A DNA stretch of 64,000 bases from Eubacterium sp. 1001713B170207_170306_E7 (GCF_015547515.1 NZ_JADMVE010000001.1:868406-932405), one strand, 5' to 3'. Positions 35,973 through 43,787 are shown, counted from the stretch's first letter. Notes: generated from the sequence alone by a model not told the origin. Made by a program: numbers and translations.

Positions 35973-37307
35973 ATGGGAAAATTTTTTGGTACTGATGGTG
36001 TCCGTGGTGTCTATGGTGAGGAATTAACCACAGAATTAGCCTATCAGCTTGGACGTTATGGCGCTTATATACTTTCTGAAGGCAGCCATAATCCTAAAAT
36101 TGTTATCGGCAAGGATACCCGTATTTCGGGTGATCCTCTTGAAAAAGCTCTGACCGATGGTATCATCTCCGTCGGCGGCAAGGTCGTACTGGCAGGCGTT
36201 ATACCAACACCTGCGGTGGCGGTTATCGCGCGCGAGATTAACGCAGATGCCGGGATTGTCATCTCAGCATCGCATAATCCTTATCAGTTTAACGGGATTA
36301 AATTTTTCAACGGCGATGGCTATAAGCTTTCAGATGACGTAGAAAATCAAATTGAAAAATGTATCATTGACCAGCTCACGATCAATGATCGTGCAGACGG
36401 CTCAGTCGAAACTCTGGAGCAGCCTGAGAAAATATATGTAGATCATATCACAAAGGGATTTGCCTGCGATTTTTCTGGTATCCGCATGGTACTGGACTGC
36501 GCTAATGGTGCATCCTTCCGCATTGCGCCGAAGTTCTTTATTGATTCCGGTGCTGATGTAGTGGTGATCGGGCATGAGCCTGACGGGAAAAACATCAATG
36601 ACGGGTACGGTTCCACCTGCCTTGACAAACTCAGCGAGCATGTTCTTTCAGAAAAAGCGGATATCGGAATTGCCTTTGACGGAGACGCAGACCGTTGTCT
36701 GGCGGTTGACAATGAAGGCCGCATTATCGACGGTGATAAGATCCTTCATCTGGTCGGCGCAAAGCTGAAACAGGAGGGGCGTCTGAATAAGGACACGGTT
36801 GTAGTGACCGTTATGAGCAATATCGGCCTTGATATTGCTTTAAAGGACTGCGGCTGTAAAAGTGTAAAAACAAATGTCGGCGACCGCTACGTTTTGGAGG
36901 AAATGCTGAAGGAAGGCTATAACCTTGGCGGCGAGCAATCCGGCCATGTTATTTTATTAGATCATAATACCACCGGCGACGGTCTCTTGACCGCGGTCTC
37001 TCTTTTAACCATTTTAAAGGAAGAAACCCGTACTGCGGCTGAGCTTGCCTCCTTAATGACATCCTATCCTCAGGTGCTGGTGAACGCTAAAGTAACCAAT
37101 CAAACTAAAAATGATTACTTAACAGATGCAGTAATCCAGGAACGGATAGCGGAGGTTGAGAAACATTTTGACGGTCAGGGACGTGTACTGATCCGCCCAT
37201 CCGGCACAGAGCCGCTGGTGCGGGTCATGATCGAAGGAAAGGATCAATCGGAGCTTAACCGTATCGCCACAGATCTCGCTAAGCTCATTGAAGAACGCCT
37301 GGCTTAA
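35973..37307 (+). CDS. glmM: Phosphoglucosamine mutase
   Basis: A 444-residue alpha-D-phosphohexomutase converting glucosamine 6-phosphate to glucosamine 1-phosphate for UDP-GlcNAc and cell wall synthesis. The phosphorylated serine is Ser100 in ISASHNPYQFNG; the Mg2+ loop is DGDADR; sugar-binding GGEQSGH and the phosphate loop RPSGTEPLVRVM are all present. Normal length. No glmS riboswitch is seen nearby, and it has its own promoter. Confidence 0.97.
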   Translation: MGKFFGTDGVRGVYGEELTTELAYQLGRYGAYILSEGSHNPKIVIGKDTRISGDPLEKALTDGIISVGGKVVLAGVIPTPAVAVIAREINADAGIVISASHNPYQFNGIKFFNGDGYKLSDDVENQIEKCIIDQLTINDRADGSVETLEQPEKIYVDHITKGFACDFSGIRMVLDCANGASFRIAPKFFIDSGADVVVIGHEPDGKNINDGYGSTCLDKLSEHVLSEKADIGIAFDGDADRCLAVDNEGRIIDGDKILHLVGAKLKQEGRLNKDTVVVTVMSNIGLDIALKDCGCKSVKTNVGDRYVLEEMLKEGYNLGGEQSGHVILLDHNTTGDGLLTAVSLLTILKEETRTAAELASLMTSYPQVLVNAKVTNQTKNDYLTDAVIQERIAEVEKHFDGQGRVLIRPSGTEPLVRVMIEGKDQSELNRIATDLAKLIEERLA

Positions 37308-37311
37308 GAGG

Positions 37312-37340
37312 TTGTATAATCCTTTTAAATATGCTATAGT
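37312..37340 (+). promoter_or_regulatory. Promoter of the preQ1-controlled operon
   Basis: TTGTAT (37312-37317), 17 bp, TATAGT (37335-37340). The transcript would begin with a small hairpin GACGGC-TGTT-GCCGTC (37355-37370) and then the aptamer. Confidence 0.6.
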
Positions 37341-37411
37341 AGCCTTAAGCACAATGACGGCTGTTGCCGTCTGCAAAGTGAATCATTTTGCATATAACCC
37401 GTTTTTAAAAC

Positions 37412-37450
37412 GGAGAGGTTCGTAACCATCCCTCTATAAAAAACTAGGAA
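37412..37450 (+). ncRNA. PreQ1-I riboswitch aptamer
   Basis: AGAGGTTC (37414-37421), then CCCTCTATAAAAAACTAGG after the loop (37430-37448). The short stem AGAGG/CCTCT, the conserved GGTTC loop start and the A-rich tail ending in ACTA are the hallmarks of the preQ1-I class. It senses the queuosine precursor 7-aminomethyl-7-deazaguanine. It precedes a terminator hairpin, so ligand binding likely ends transcription. Confidence 0.88.
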
Positions 37451-37494
37451 AAGAGCGTTATAAAGGGCGTACGGTTACACGTGCGCTCTTTTTG
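37451..37494 (+). terminator. Riboswitch expression-platform terminator
   Basis: AAGAGCG (37451-37457) pairs with CGCTCTT (37484-37490), followed by TTT. Its left arm starts directly after the aptamer tail. The long loop includes CGTAC/GTG pieces that may add stem pairs. Confidence 0.75.
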
Positions 37495-37534
37495 CGTTTA
37501 TCCACTGGTTAAATTTAACCAAGGAGAAAATAAC

Positions 37535-38518
37535 ATGACAAAAAGAAAAGTAATTATTGACTGCGATCCGGGGATTGACGACGCGCTGGCAATTATGCTG
37601 GCATGCCGTTCGCCGGAACTTGAAATTTTAGGCATTACCATTGTATCCGGTAATATCAACGGTTATCAGTGCGCCGAAAACGCACTTCAGATTTTAAAGG
37701 TTATGGATCGCCTGGATATTCCGGTTTATCTCGGCGCGACACGTCCTCTTTTAAGAGATATGGTCGTTGCAGAGGAAACGCACGGCGAAGATGGGCTGGG
37801 CGGCGTTAGATTTGAAAAAATCGAAAATGTCCGTTATCATGAGGGCGCCGTCGACTTTATTTTGAATACATTAAAAACCGAGGATCATGTTTCTGTACTT
37901 GCCATTGGCCCCTTAACCAATCTGGCTCTGGCCTTACAGGCTGATAAAGCCGTACTGAGCCGGCTCGATGAGCTTGTCTTAATGGGCGGCGCTTTCAAAA
38001 GCCACGGCAACTGTTCGCCGGTGGCTGAGTTCAATTTCTGGGCTGATCCGGACGCGGCTGAAATGGTTTTGAACCAGTTGGACCGCCCCATTACCATGGT
38101 GGGCCTGGATGTCACCCGGGAAGTTGTTCTGACGCCAAACTACATCGAGCTGCTGCGCCAGCTTGAGGATCCGGTGGCGGATTGCATTGTTGATATTACA
38201 CGATTTTATCTGGATTTTCACTGGGAACAGGAGCGGACTCTGGGCTGCGTTATCAATGATCCCCTGGCCATCGCTTACTTTATTGATCCCTCCATTTGTT
38301 CGGGCAAAGACTACTATGTGGACGTGGTTACCGAAGGAAAGGCCATTGGGATGAGTATGGTAGACGCCGGTAATATTTATAAGAAAAAACCCAACTGTTT
38401 TGTTCTTACACAGGTACACGCCAGAGCATTTATGGAAATGTTTATGACGCGTCTTTTTCCTGAGCATCAATCAGATATTACTGCGGTTTTATCCAATGAG
38501 AAATACGGTTATGAATAG
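37535..38518 (+). CDS. Nucleoside hydrolase, probable queuosine hydrolase (QueK-like)
   Basis: A 327-residue inosine-uridine nucleoside hydrolase family enzyme. The Ca2+-binding DxDxGxDD motif is DCDPGIDDALAIM near the N-terminus; the family loop NFWADPDAA and the catalytic-region FHDPLA-like NDPLAIAYF follow. Members cut the glycosidic bond of nucleosides. In Clostridioides difficile a preQ1-linked member (QueK) frees queuine from queuosine. Placement behind a preQ1 riboswitch and before an ECF S-component supports the same role here. The ATG after AAGGAG is used rather than an upstream frame that crosses the terminator. Confidence 0.82.
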   Translation: MTKRKVIIDCDPGIDDALAIMLACRSPELEILGITIVSGNINGYQCAENALQILKVMDRLDIPVYLGATRPLLRDMVVAEETHGEDGLGGVRFEKIENVRYHEGAVDFILNTLKTEDHVSVLAIGPLTNLALALQADKAVLSRLDELVLMGGAFKSHGNCSPVAEFNFWADPDAAEMVLNQLDRPITMVGLDVTREVVLTPNYIELLRQLEDPVADCIVDITRFYLDFHWEQERTLGCVINDPLAIAYFIDPSICSGKDYYVDVVTEGKAIGMSMVDAGNIYKKKPNCFVLTQVHARAFMEMFMTRLFPEHQSDITAVLSNEKYGYE

Positions 38519-38530
38519 GCGGTGGCGGTT

Positions 38531-39091
38531 ATGAAGAAGCTTACCACCAATATGCTTGTTTTTATGGCCATGGCCGTTGTTTTGAATTTTGTGGGCTGTT
38601 TTGCTGCGTTGGTGCTTAAGCTTCCAGTTTATCTGGATTCGATCGGCACGCTGCTTTCCGCGGTGCTGATGGGGCCTGCTGCCGGCGCGGTTGTCGGAGG
38701 CCTGACCGCACTGATAAACGGTGCGACCATTGATCCGGTATCCCTTTACTTTTTACCGGTGCAGGTAGTGGCTGGCGTATCAACAGGACTGCTTTTTAAA
38801 ACCGGCCGTTTCGAGGGATTAAAATCTGTACTGGCCATTGTGCTGGTAACTCTGTTTGTTTCCATTATGTCCTCTGTGATCGTCGCCTTTGTGTTTAACG
38901 GCGTTACATCTTCAGGGTCGAGCTTTATTGTCGCCGTCTTAAAAAATTCCGGCGTTAACATTATTACCTCTGTTTTTTCAACTCAGATCATTACAGATCT
39001 GTTGGATAAGATTATTTGTTTTTCAGTCGTCTTTGGCATTATTAAGGTTATTCCGATTCCCTTAAAAAATAAATTGGTAAAGCATTATTGA
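38531..39091 (+). CDS. ECF transporter S-component, probable queuosine/queuine uptake (QrtT-like)
   Basis: A 186-residue membrane protein with about six spans. The Gly/Ala-rich GTLLSAVLMGPAAGAVVGG and the following DPVSLYFLPVQVVAG resemble vitamin-type ECF S-components. It needs the shared EcfT-EcfAA' module, not encoded here. The preQ1 riboswitch and the adjacent nucleoside hydrolase argue for queuosine, queuine or preQ1 as substrate. The ATG at 38531 after GGTGG is chosen; a GTG three codons earlier overlaps that site. Confidence 0.8.
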   Translation: MKKLTTNMLVFMAMAVVLNFVGCFAALVLKLPVYLDSIGTLLSAVLMGPAAGAVVGGLTALINGATIDPVSLYFLPVQVVAGVSTGLLFKTGRFEGLKSVLAIVLVTLFVSIMSSVIVAFVFNGVTSSGSSFIVAVLKNSGVNIITSVFSTQIITDLLDKIICFSVVFGIIKVIPIPLKNKLVKHY

Positions 39092-39092
39092 G

Positions 39093-39122
39093 AAAAAGAA
39101 GGCTCCGGCCTTTCTTTTTTTG
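39093..39122 (+). terminator. Terminator of the queuosine-salvage operon
   Basis: AAAGAAGGC-TCC-GGCCTTTCTTT with a T-run; one bulged base in the stem. Confidence 0.75.
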
Positions 39123-39232
39123 TCAATTTTTTCCCTATACTCCTGGTTTTGCTTCATTGACAATAGAGCTGGTCAGCGGTAGACTTTAAGGTACATGGTA
39201 AAATGCTTATATAAAGGAGGACGTGCATAAAA

Positions 39233-39736
39233 ATGAAAGACATCTTGAAGAATTTAATAAGCGAAATGATTGACTATGAAAGAGGAAATCCCCGCCGTGT
39301 TCAGCACTTTTTAAAGGTTCATGCCTTTGCAAAAATCATCGCAGAACAGGAGGGTTTAGATGAAAGAACGCGGGATACCCTGGAAATTGCGGCTGTTCTG
39401 CATGACATAGGGATCAAACCAAGCGTAAAAAAATATGGCTCCAGTGCCGGAAATTACCAGGAAATTGAGGGACCTCCGGTGGCCCGTTTCCTGTTGAAAA
39501 AATATAACGTATCTGATGAAATCATGGAACGCGTCAGCTTTCTGATCGCCAACCATCATACATATGGCAGCATCCAGGCCGTTGATTACCAGGTGCTCAT
39601 CGAAGCAGATTTTCTGGTAAATATTTATGAGGACAGTATGAAGCCTTCGCAAATAGAAAGTATACGTGACCGCATATTTAAAACAAAAACGGGAATCCGT
39701 TTTTTGGAGACCATGTTTCTAGCCAATGAAGACTAA
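39233..39736 (+). CDS. HD-domain phosphohydrolase
   Basis: A 167-residue HD protein. HFLKVHAFAKII gives the first His, LHDIGIKPS the HD pair, and NHHTYG the later His residues of the metal site. Such small HD proteins hydrolyse nucleotides or other phosphate esters; substrate unknown. AAGGAGG precedes the ATG. It is a single gene, terminated at 39762-39799. Confidence 0.87.
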   Translation: MKDILKNLISEMIDYERGNPRRVQHFLKVHAFAKIIAEQEGLDERTRDTLEIAAVLHDIGIKPSVKKYGSSAGNYQEIEGPPVARFLLKKYNVSDEIMERVSFLIANHHTYGSIQAVDYQVLIEADFLVNIYEDSMKPSQIESIRDRIFKTKTGIRFLETMFLANED

Positions 39737-39761
39737 ACGCACAAACAGAAAAGATGGGGGA

Positions 39762-39801
39762 AAGAGGGTAAGGAAAGTATGTCCTTGTCCTCTTTTTTGT
39801 T
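39762..39801 (+). terminator. Terminator of the HD-domain gene
   Basis: AAGAGG-GT-AAGGA and TCCTT-GT-CCTCTT arms with TTTTT tail. Confidence 0.82.
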
Positions 39802-39830
39802 TTCAAAGACTTTATAGCAAGACAGGTGAG

Positions 39831-39877
39831 TTGACTTTTTGAACAACGTTCAGTATAATAAAGCTGAACATTGTTCA
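39831..39877 (+). promoter_or_regulatory. TetR-gene promoter with two operators
   Basis: TTGACT (39831-39836), 17 bp, TATAAT (39854-39859). TGAACAACGTTCA (39840-39852) fills the spacer; TGAACATTGTTCA (39865-39877) covers the start of transcription. Centre spacing is 25 bp. Both dyads share TGAAC-N3-GTTCA. Autorepression by the TetR product is the expected meaning. Confidence 0.85.
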
Positions 39878-39888
39878 AGGAGGGGGAA

Positions 39889-40464
39889 ATGGATAATAAA
39901 GAAGCCATCATTCAAGCGGCAGTCGCTCTTATCAATGAAAAAGGGGAACAGATGAATGAAATTACAGTACGGGAAATTTGTAAAAAGGCAAATGTCGGAT
40001 TGGGCCTTGTCAATTACCATTTTGGGAATAAGGACAAGCTAATTGAATTATGCGTAAAACGTATGATCAGCGGTATCGTTGATAATTTTCAGTACATTCG
40101 TGAGCAAACAGATACAGGCCTAACCCCCTTTAAAAAGCTTGAAACGCTTGGAGAAATGACTTTGACCTTTTTATTTGAGCATGATGCCGTTTCAAAAATT
40201 TCCATTCTCACAGATATGAGCATGCCCAAAGAAGATGATAATACGCGCAGGACCTACCTGGCTTATCTGCCGCTGGTTTCTGCCTGCTGTCCCGATTGGG
40301 ATGAAATGACCGTGAAACGAAAAACATTTTGTCTTATTGCGACAATGCAGCAGATATTTTTAAGACATAAAGAAATCCTACAGCTGCAGGGAATTGATCT
40401 CACAGACAAAGAAAAACGCAGATTATTCCATGCCCAGGTTTTACACGATATTTTGGAGATATAG
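39889..40464 (+). CDS. TetR/AcrR-family transcriptional regulator
   Basis: A 191-residue repressor. The N-terminal helix-turn-helix (TVREICKKANVGLGLVNYHFGNKDKLIEL) is typical; the C-terminal ligand domain is unassigned. The ATG after AGGAGGGGG is used. It controls itself and very likely the flavoprotein gene that begins 5 bp after its stop, because both share the promoter with two TGAAC-N3-GTTCA dyads. Confidence 0.9.
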   Translation: MDNKEAIIQAAVALINEKGEQMNEITVREICKKANVGLGLVNYHFGNKDKLIELCVKRMISGIVDNFQYIREQTDTGLTPFKKLETLGEMTLTFLFEHDAVSKISILTDMSMPKEDDNTRRTYLAYLPLVSACCPDWDEMTVKRKTFCLIATMQQIFLRHKEILQLQGIDLTDKEKRRLFHAQVLHDILEI

Positions 40465-40469
40465 GCTAT

Positions 40470-41189
40470 ATGAACATTACAGTTATAAACGGAACCGAAA
40501 AACACGGCGTTACTTACCGGCTGAAAGAGCTGTTTTTAGCACCGTTTCAACAGCGCGCTGAGATCACGGAATATTATCTGCCGAGGGACTGCCCGCATTT
40601 CTGCAACGGCTGTACAAACTGCTGTCTGAAAGGCGAACAAACCTGTAAAGACGCCGAAGCTGTACACGCCATCGAAAAAGCGCTTTTAAAAGCCGATTTG
40701 ATCGTAATGACTTCACCGGCCTATGTTTTTCACACAACAGGTGCCATGAAAGCTTTTCTGGACCATTTTGCCTACCGCTGGATGCCGCACCGTCCCGCTT
40801 CAGAAATGTTTGGAAAGCGGGCCGTTATTCTTACTCAATGTCTGGGCGCGGGCGCAAAATCTGCGGCAAAAGATATTAAACACAGTCTTTCCTGGTGGGG
40901 CATATCCAAAATCAGTGTCTTTACAGGCGCCCTGATGGGCGATATTGTCTGGGACCGTCTTACTGAGAAAAAACGGGCTGAGTTTACTCAAAAAATCAAT
41001 CGTTTGTCCGAAAAATTTGTCCATATCAATTATGCAAAACCCGCGAGGACAAAATTAGCCACAAAGCTGAAATTTTATTTTTGCCGCATGATGCAAAAAT
41101 CACTACATCAAAACGACCCCGAATATCTGGATGGAAAATATTGGGCGGCGCAGGGCTGGCTTGAGGGCGCCAGACCCTGGAAGATTTAA
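40470..41189 (+). CDS. NAD(P)H-dependent FMN reductase-like flavoprotein
   Basis: A 239-residue flavodoxin-fold protein. TVINGTEKHGVTYRL is the FMN phosphate loop, and SPAYVFHTTGAMKAFLDHFAYRW is the isoalloxazine contact region. A cysteine cluster, CNGCTNCCLKGEQTC, lies near residues 45-60, as in iron-sulfur flavoprotein-like relatives; whether it binds a cluster is uncertain. Co-regulated with the TetR gene, suggesting a stress or xenobiotic role. Confidence 0.82.
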   Translation: MNITVINGTEKHGVTYRLKELFLAPFQQRAEITEYYLPRDCPHFCNGCTNCCLKGEQTCKDAEAVHAIEKALLKADLIVMTSPAYVFHTTGAMKAFLDHFAYRWMPHRPASEMFGKRAVILTQCLGAGAKSAAKDIKHSLSWWGISKISVFTGALMGDIVWDRLTEKKRAEFTQKINRLSEKFVHINYAKPARTKLATKLKFYFCRMMQKSLHQNDPEYLDGKYWAAQGWLEGARPWKI

Positions 41190-41191
41190 AA

Positions 41192-41228
41192 AAGAGCACG
41201 GCGCAAAATTGTGACGTGCTTTTTATAT
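41192..41228. repeat. Dispersed hairpin repeat, copy D (terminator)
   Basis: GAGCACGGCGCAAAATTGTG followed by ACGTGCTTTTT. Same core as copies A and B, with one stem mismatch; placed just after the flavoprotein stop where it acts as terminator. Confidence 0.78.
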
Positions 41229-41282
41229 TTTATGCAGAATATCTTTTAAGCGGACAAGCGATGCGAGAGAACCTTAAAAAAC

Positions 41283-41311
41283 TTGATCTTCTTTATATTT
41301 TTTGCTATAAT
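41283..41311 (+). promoter_or_regulatory. Promoter of the tyrosine recombinase gene
   Basis: TTGATC (41283-41288), 17 bp, TATAAT (41306-41311). The -10 is inside the left arm of the 40-base palindrome. Confidence 0.78.
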
Positions 41312-41343
41312 TGCGTATAACCTACGTTATACGCAATTATAGC
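41304..41343. repeat. 40-bp palindrome with perfect 18-bp arms, dif-like
   Basis: GCTATAATTGCGTATAAC (41304-41321), CTAC, GTTATACGCAATTATAGC (41326-41343). Read as a Xer site it is ATTGCGTATAA, six-base centre CCTACG, TTATACGCAAT: two 11-bp arms, the inner TTAT being shared with dif right arms. It covers the -10 and leader of the recombinase gene. It may be a recombination site, an autoregulatory operator or an mRNA hairpin. Confidence 0.75.
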
Positions 41344-41362
41344 TATTGAAAGGAAAATAAAA

Positions 41363-42325
41363 ATGGACCTCAAACACAATGCCCTGCTCGACGAGCTCGA
41401 CGATTACCTGCTCTCCATTCGAGGCTTTTCACCAAACACATTAATTTCATATCGAAACGATCTGATGCAGTTTTTCCGTTTTTTAAAGGTACGCTTTCAG
41501 TTGGCTGACTCAGACGCCGAATTTGAAGCCATTGCCATAAACGATGTGGATCTGAAAATTATAAAGCAGGTCACGCTTCCGGATATTTATGCTTTCCTAA
41601 GCTACTCCACCTCCAAGCGCAGCAACATTGATTCGACCCGCAAAAGAAAAACCGCTGCCATCAAAAATCTGTATCATTACCTGACCACCGTCATCGATAC
41701 TAAAATGGAAGATCCAACCCAAAGGCTTGAGATACCAAAGGTTAAATCCCGTGATCCGGTCTATCTCACCCTTGATGAGGCGCTGAGCCTTTTAAACGCC
41801 GTTGACGGCGAATTTTATGAGCGTGACCTAGCGATCATCACATTGTTCTTAAACTGCGGAATACGGCTTTCTGAACTGACAAATCTTAAAATTGAGGATA
41901 TTCAGGAGGAAACGATCCATATTGTGGGCAAAGGCAATAAAGAGCGTAATATAAGGCTTAACGACGCCTGTGTAGAGACACTGGAAGCCTATATGGCGGT
42001 TCGCCCTGAGGATACCGAAATTCCCTATGTATTTTTAAGCAAACGGAAAACCCCGCTCTCCAACCGTACTGTACAGTCAATGGTAAAAAAATACGTTTTA
42101 AAAGCTGGTCTGAACGCGGATAAAATCTCTGTTCATAAACTCCGCCACACTGCCGCCACGCTCATGCATAAATATGGACAGGTCGATATTCGTACGCTTC
42201 AAAAAGTTTTAGGCCATGAGAGCATTTCTACTACAGAAATCTATACTCATATCGAGATAGACGATGTTCGGGAGGCGATCTATCAGAATCCTCTTGCCAA
42301 ACGAAATCCCGGGCATAAAAAATAA
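41363..42325 (+). CDS. Tyrosine recombinase, XerC/XerD-like
   Basis: A 320-residue site-specific recombinase. The N-terminal SAM-like DNA-clamp domain (residues 5-115) precedes the catalytic domain with Arg168 (GIRLSEL), Lys190, His258 and Arg261 (HKLRHTAATLMH), His285 (LGHESIS) and nucleophile Tyr294 (IYTH). All six catalytic residues are present. Length suits Xer, but the N-terminal half is slightly long. Neighbours (flavoprotein, lexA) give no sign of a mobile element, supporting a chromosomal housekeeping role such as dimer resolution. Confidence 0.9.
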   Translation: MDLKHNALLDELDDYLLSIRGFSPNTLISYRNDLMQFFRFLKVRFQLADSDAEFEAIAINDVDLKIIKQVTLPDIYAFLSYSTSKRSNIDSTRKRKTAAIKNLYHYLTTVIDTKMEDPTQRLEIPKVKSRDPVYLTLDEALSLLNAVDGEFYERDLAIITLFLNCGIRLSELTNLKIEDIQEETIHIVGKGNKERNIRLNDACVETLEAYMAVRPEDTEIPYVFLSKRKTPLSNRTVQSMVKKYVLKAGLNADKISVHKLRHTAATLMHKYGQVDIRTLQKVLGHESISTTEIYTHIEIDDVREAIYQNPLAKRNPGHKK

Positions 42326-42348
42326 ACAAACGTAGCTTTAATTTTCGA

Positions 42349-42386
42349 GAACAAATGTTTACTTTTGTTTTCTTTTATGTTATAAT
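42349..42386 (+). promoter_or_regulatory. lexA promoter with LexA box
   Basis: GAACAAATGTTT (42349-42360) is one base off the Firmicutes LexA box GAAC-N4-GTTC and overlaps the -35 TTTACT (42358-42363). Then 17 bp and TATAAT (42381-42386). Autorepression and SOS control are expected. Confidence 0.8.
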
Positions 42387-42415
42387 AAACCCAACAAACT
42401 TGGGGGTATCTAAAA

Positions 42416-43057
42416 ATGTATGAAGATTTAACTGAAAAACAAAAACAAATTTTGGAATTTATAAAAAAACAGACAAGAGAATGTGGGTATCCGCCTTCTG
42501 TCCGTGAAATATGCGAGGCTGTGGGCTTTAAATCCACTTCTTCGGTACACTCTCATCTCAAAACACTTGAACAGCGTTCTTATATTCGGCGAACATCCCT
42601 TAAAACCCGCGCCATCGATGTTATTAATAAGGATGATGACGATGGCCTTGAAAACTTTCAGACCGACCGTGAGATGGTCACGCTTCCCCTTTTAGGTAAA
42701 ATCACCGCTGGTGACCCTATTCTGGCGGCTGAGGATATTATGGACCAGATTCCCCTTCCCCTGAGCTTCGTCGGCACCGGCGAACACTTTCTGCTGAGGG
42801 TTAAGGGCACCAGTATGATCAACGCCGGGATTTTAGACGGGGACGATATTATTGTAAAAAAACAGAACACCGCTAACGACGGTGATATTGTGGTTGCCTT
42901 TCTTCTTGAAAATGAAGAAGCAACCGTTAAAACCTTTTTCCGGGATCAGGATATTATTATCCTGAAACCTCAAAACCCGAATTTTGAGCCAAGAGAGTTA
43001 AAGGATACCGATGTTCAGATTCTGGGCCGTGTAACCGGTCTGCTCCGTAAAATGTAA
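42416..43057 (+). CDS. lexA: LexA repressor
   Basis: A 213-residue SOS repressor and self-cleaving S24 protease. The winged helix is PPSVREICEAVGFKSTSSVHSHL (residues 26-48). The autolysis bond is Ala98-Gly99 in ITAGDP, with Ser133 (GTSM) and Lys172 (VKTFF) as the dyad. All features are intact. RecA-stimulated cleavage would derepress DNA repair genes. The LexA box upstream supports self-regulation. Confidence 0.96.
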   Translation: MYEDLTEKQKQILEFIKKQTRECGYPPSVREICEAVGFKSTSSVHSHLKTLEQRSYIRRTSLKTRAIDVINKDDDDGLENFQTDREMVTLPLLGKITAGDPILAAEDIMDQIPLPLSFVGTGEHFLLRVKGTSMINAGILDGDDIIVKKQNTANDGDIVVAFLLENEEATVKTFFRDQDIIILKPQNPNFEPRELKDTDVQILGRVTGLLRKM

Positions 43058-43067
43058 AACCCATAAA

Positions 43068-43102
43068 AAGAAACCTCCAGTCTGTAAACTGGAGGTTTTA
43101 TT
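43068..43102. terminator. Bidirectional terminator between lexA and zapA
   Basis: AAACCTCCAG (43071-43080) and CTGGAGGTTT (43089-43098) with A and T runs, shared by the two converging genes. Confidence 0.9.
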
Positions 43103-43690
43103 TTACGATTCCGGACGGTCTGACGAAGCTTCTGCTTCCATATCTGTCTGAAGCGTATCCTGATCTGTGTCCTCAGGATTTTTTTTGTTGGCCTTAACCA
43201 GTTCAATCTGGCTTTCAAACAGCTGGTTTTGGAGATCAAGAATCGCCTTGCGGTTAGATTCACTTTCAATTTTAGCCTGTTTCAGGTGTTCCCGGTATTG
43301 GTTAAGCAGCTCATTCTTTTCTTCAATTTCTTTTTGGAGCTGTTCTTTTTCCTCAACAAGCTGAAGCTTACTCTCTTTAAGTTCATTGATTTCTTCGCCG
43401 GCAGCCTTTAATTCTTCCTTTACAAGGTTGATATTGTTGGCTTCTTCCTCCTGCTTACGCTCAGCGATAATCACATCTTTTTTAGCTTCAAATAAAAGCT
43501 CTGTGATGTTCATACAGCCAAGAATCGCAATACGGATGTGGTTAGTGAAAGGATTGCGTTCCTTTACCTTTGTCAGCTCGTCATTAACGAAGGTGGCGAT
43601 TTCACGGATATAATCCTCACTTTCCCCAGCTTTTACAGAAAAATCATTCTCTAATATGCGAAGTTCGACAACTTTTTTTTCTTCAGGCAA
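43103..43690 (-). CDS. zapA: Cell division protein ZapA
   Basis: A 195-residue protein. Residues 5-80 are a ZapA domain (VELRILENDFSVKAGESEDYIREIA and RIAILGCMNITELLFEAKK), which bundles FtsZ filaments at midcell. After that comes a very long coiled coil (about residues 80-170, with EELKAAGEEINELKES and KEQLQKEIEEKNELLNQ) and an acidic tail. The coil is longer than in E. coli ZapA. TTG start with AGGAGG eight bases upstream. Confidence 0.88.
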   Translation of the reverse strand: MPEEKKVVELRILENDFSVKAGESEDYIREIATFVNDELTKVKERNPFTNHIRIAILGCMNITELLFEAKKDVIIAERKQEEEANNINLVKEELKAAGEEINELKESKLQLVEEKEQLQKEIEEKNELLNQYREHLKQAKIESESNRKAILDLQNQLFESQIELVKANKKNPEDTDQDTLQTDMEAEASSDRPES

Positions 43691-43787
43691 TTAACTTACC
43701 TCCTGTATATAAAAATTAATTAGTTCTCTTCTTATCATTATAAGTAATCTTATAAGAAATTTCAAATAAAATATTAAAATATTACAA

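Noticed and set aside
41363-42325. Tyrosine recombinase as the integrase of a mobile element
   Set aside because: No att repeats, tRNA target, phage or conjugation genes flank it; neighbours are chromosomal housekeeping genes.
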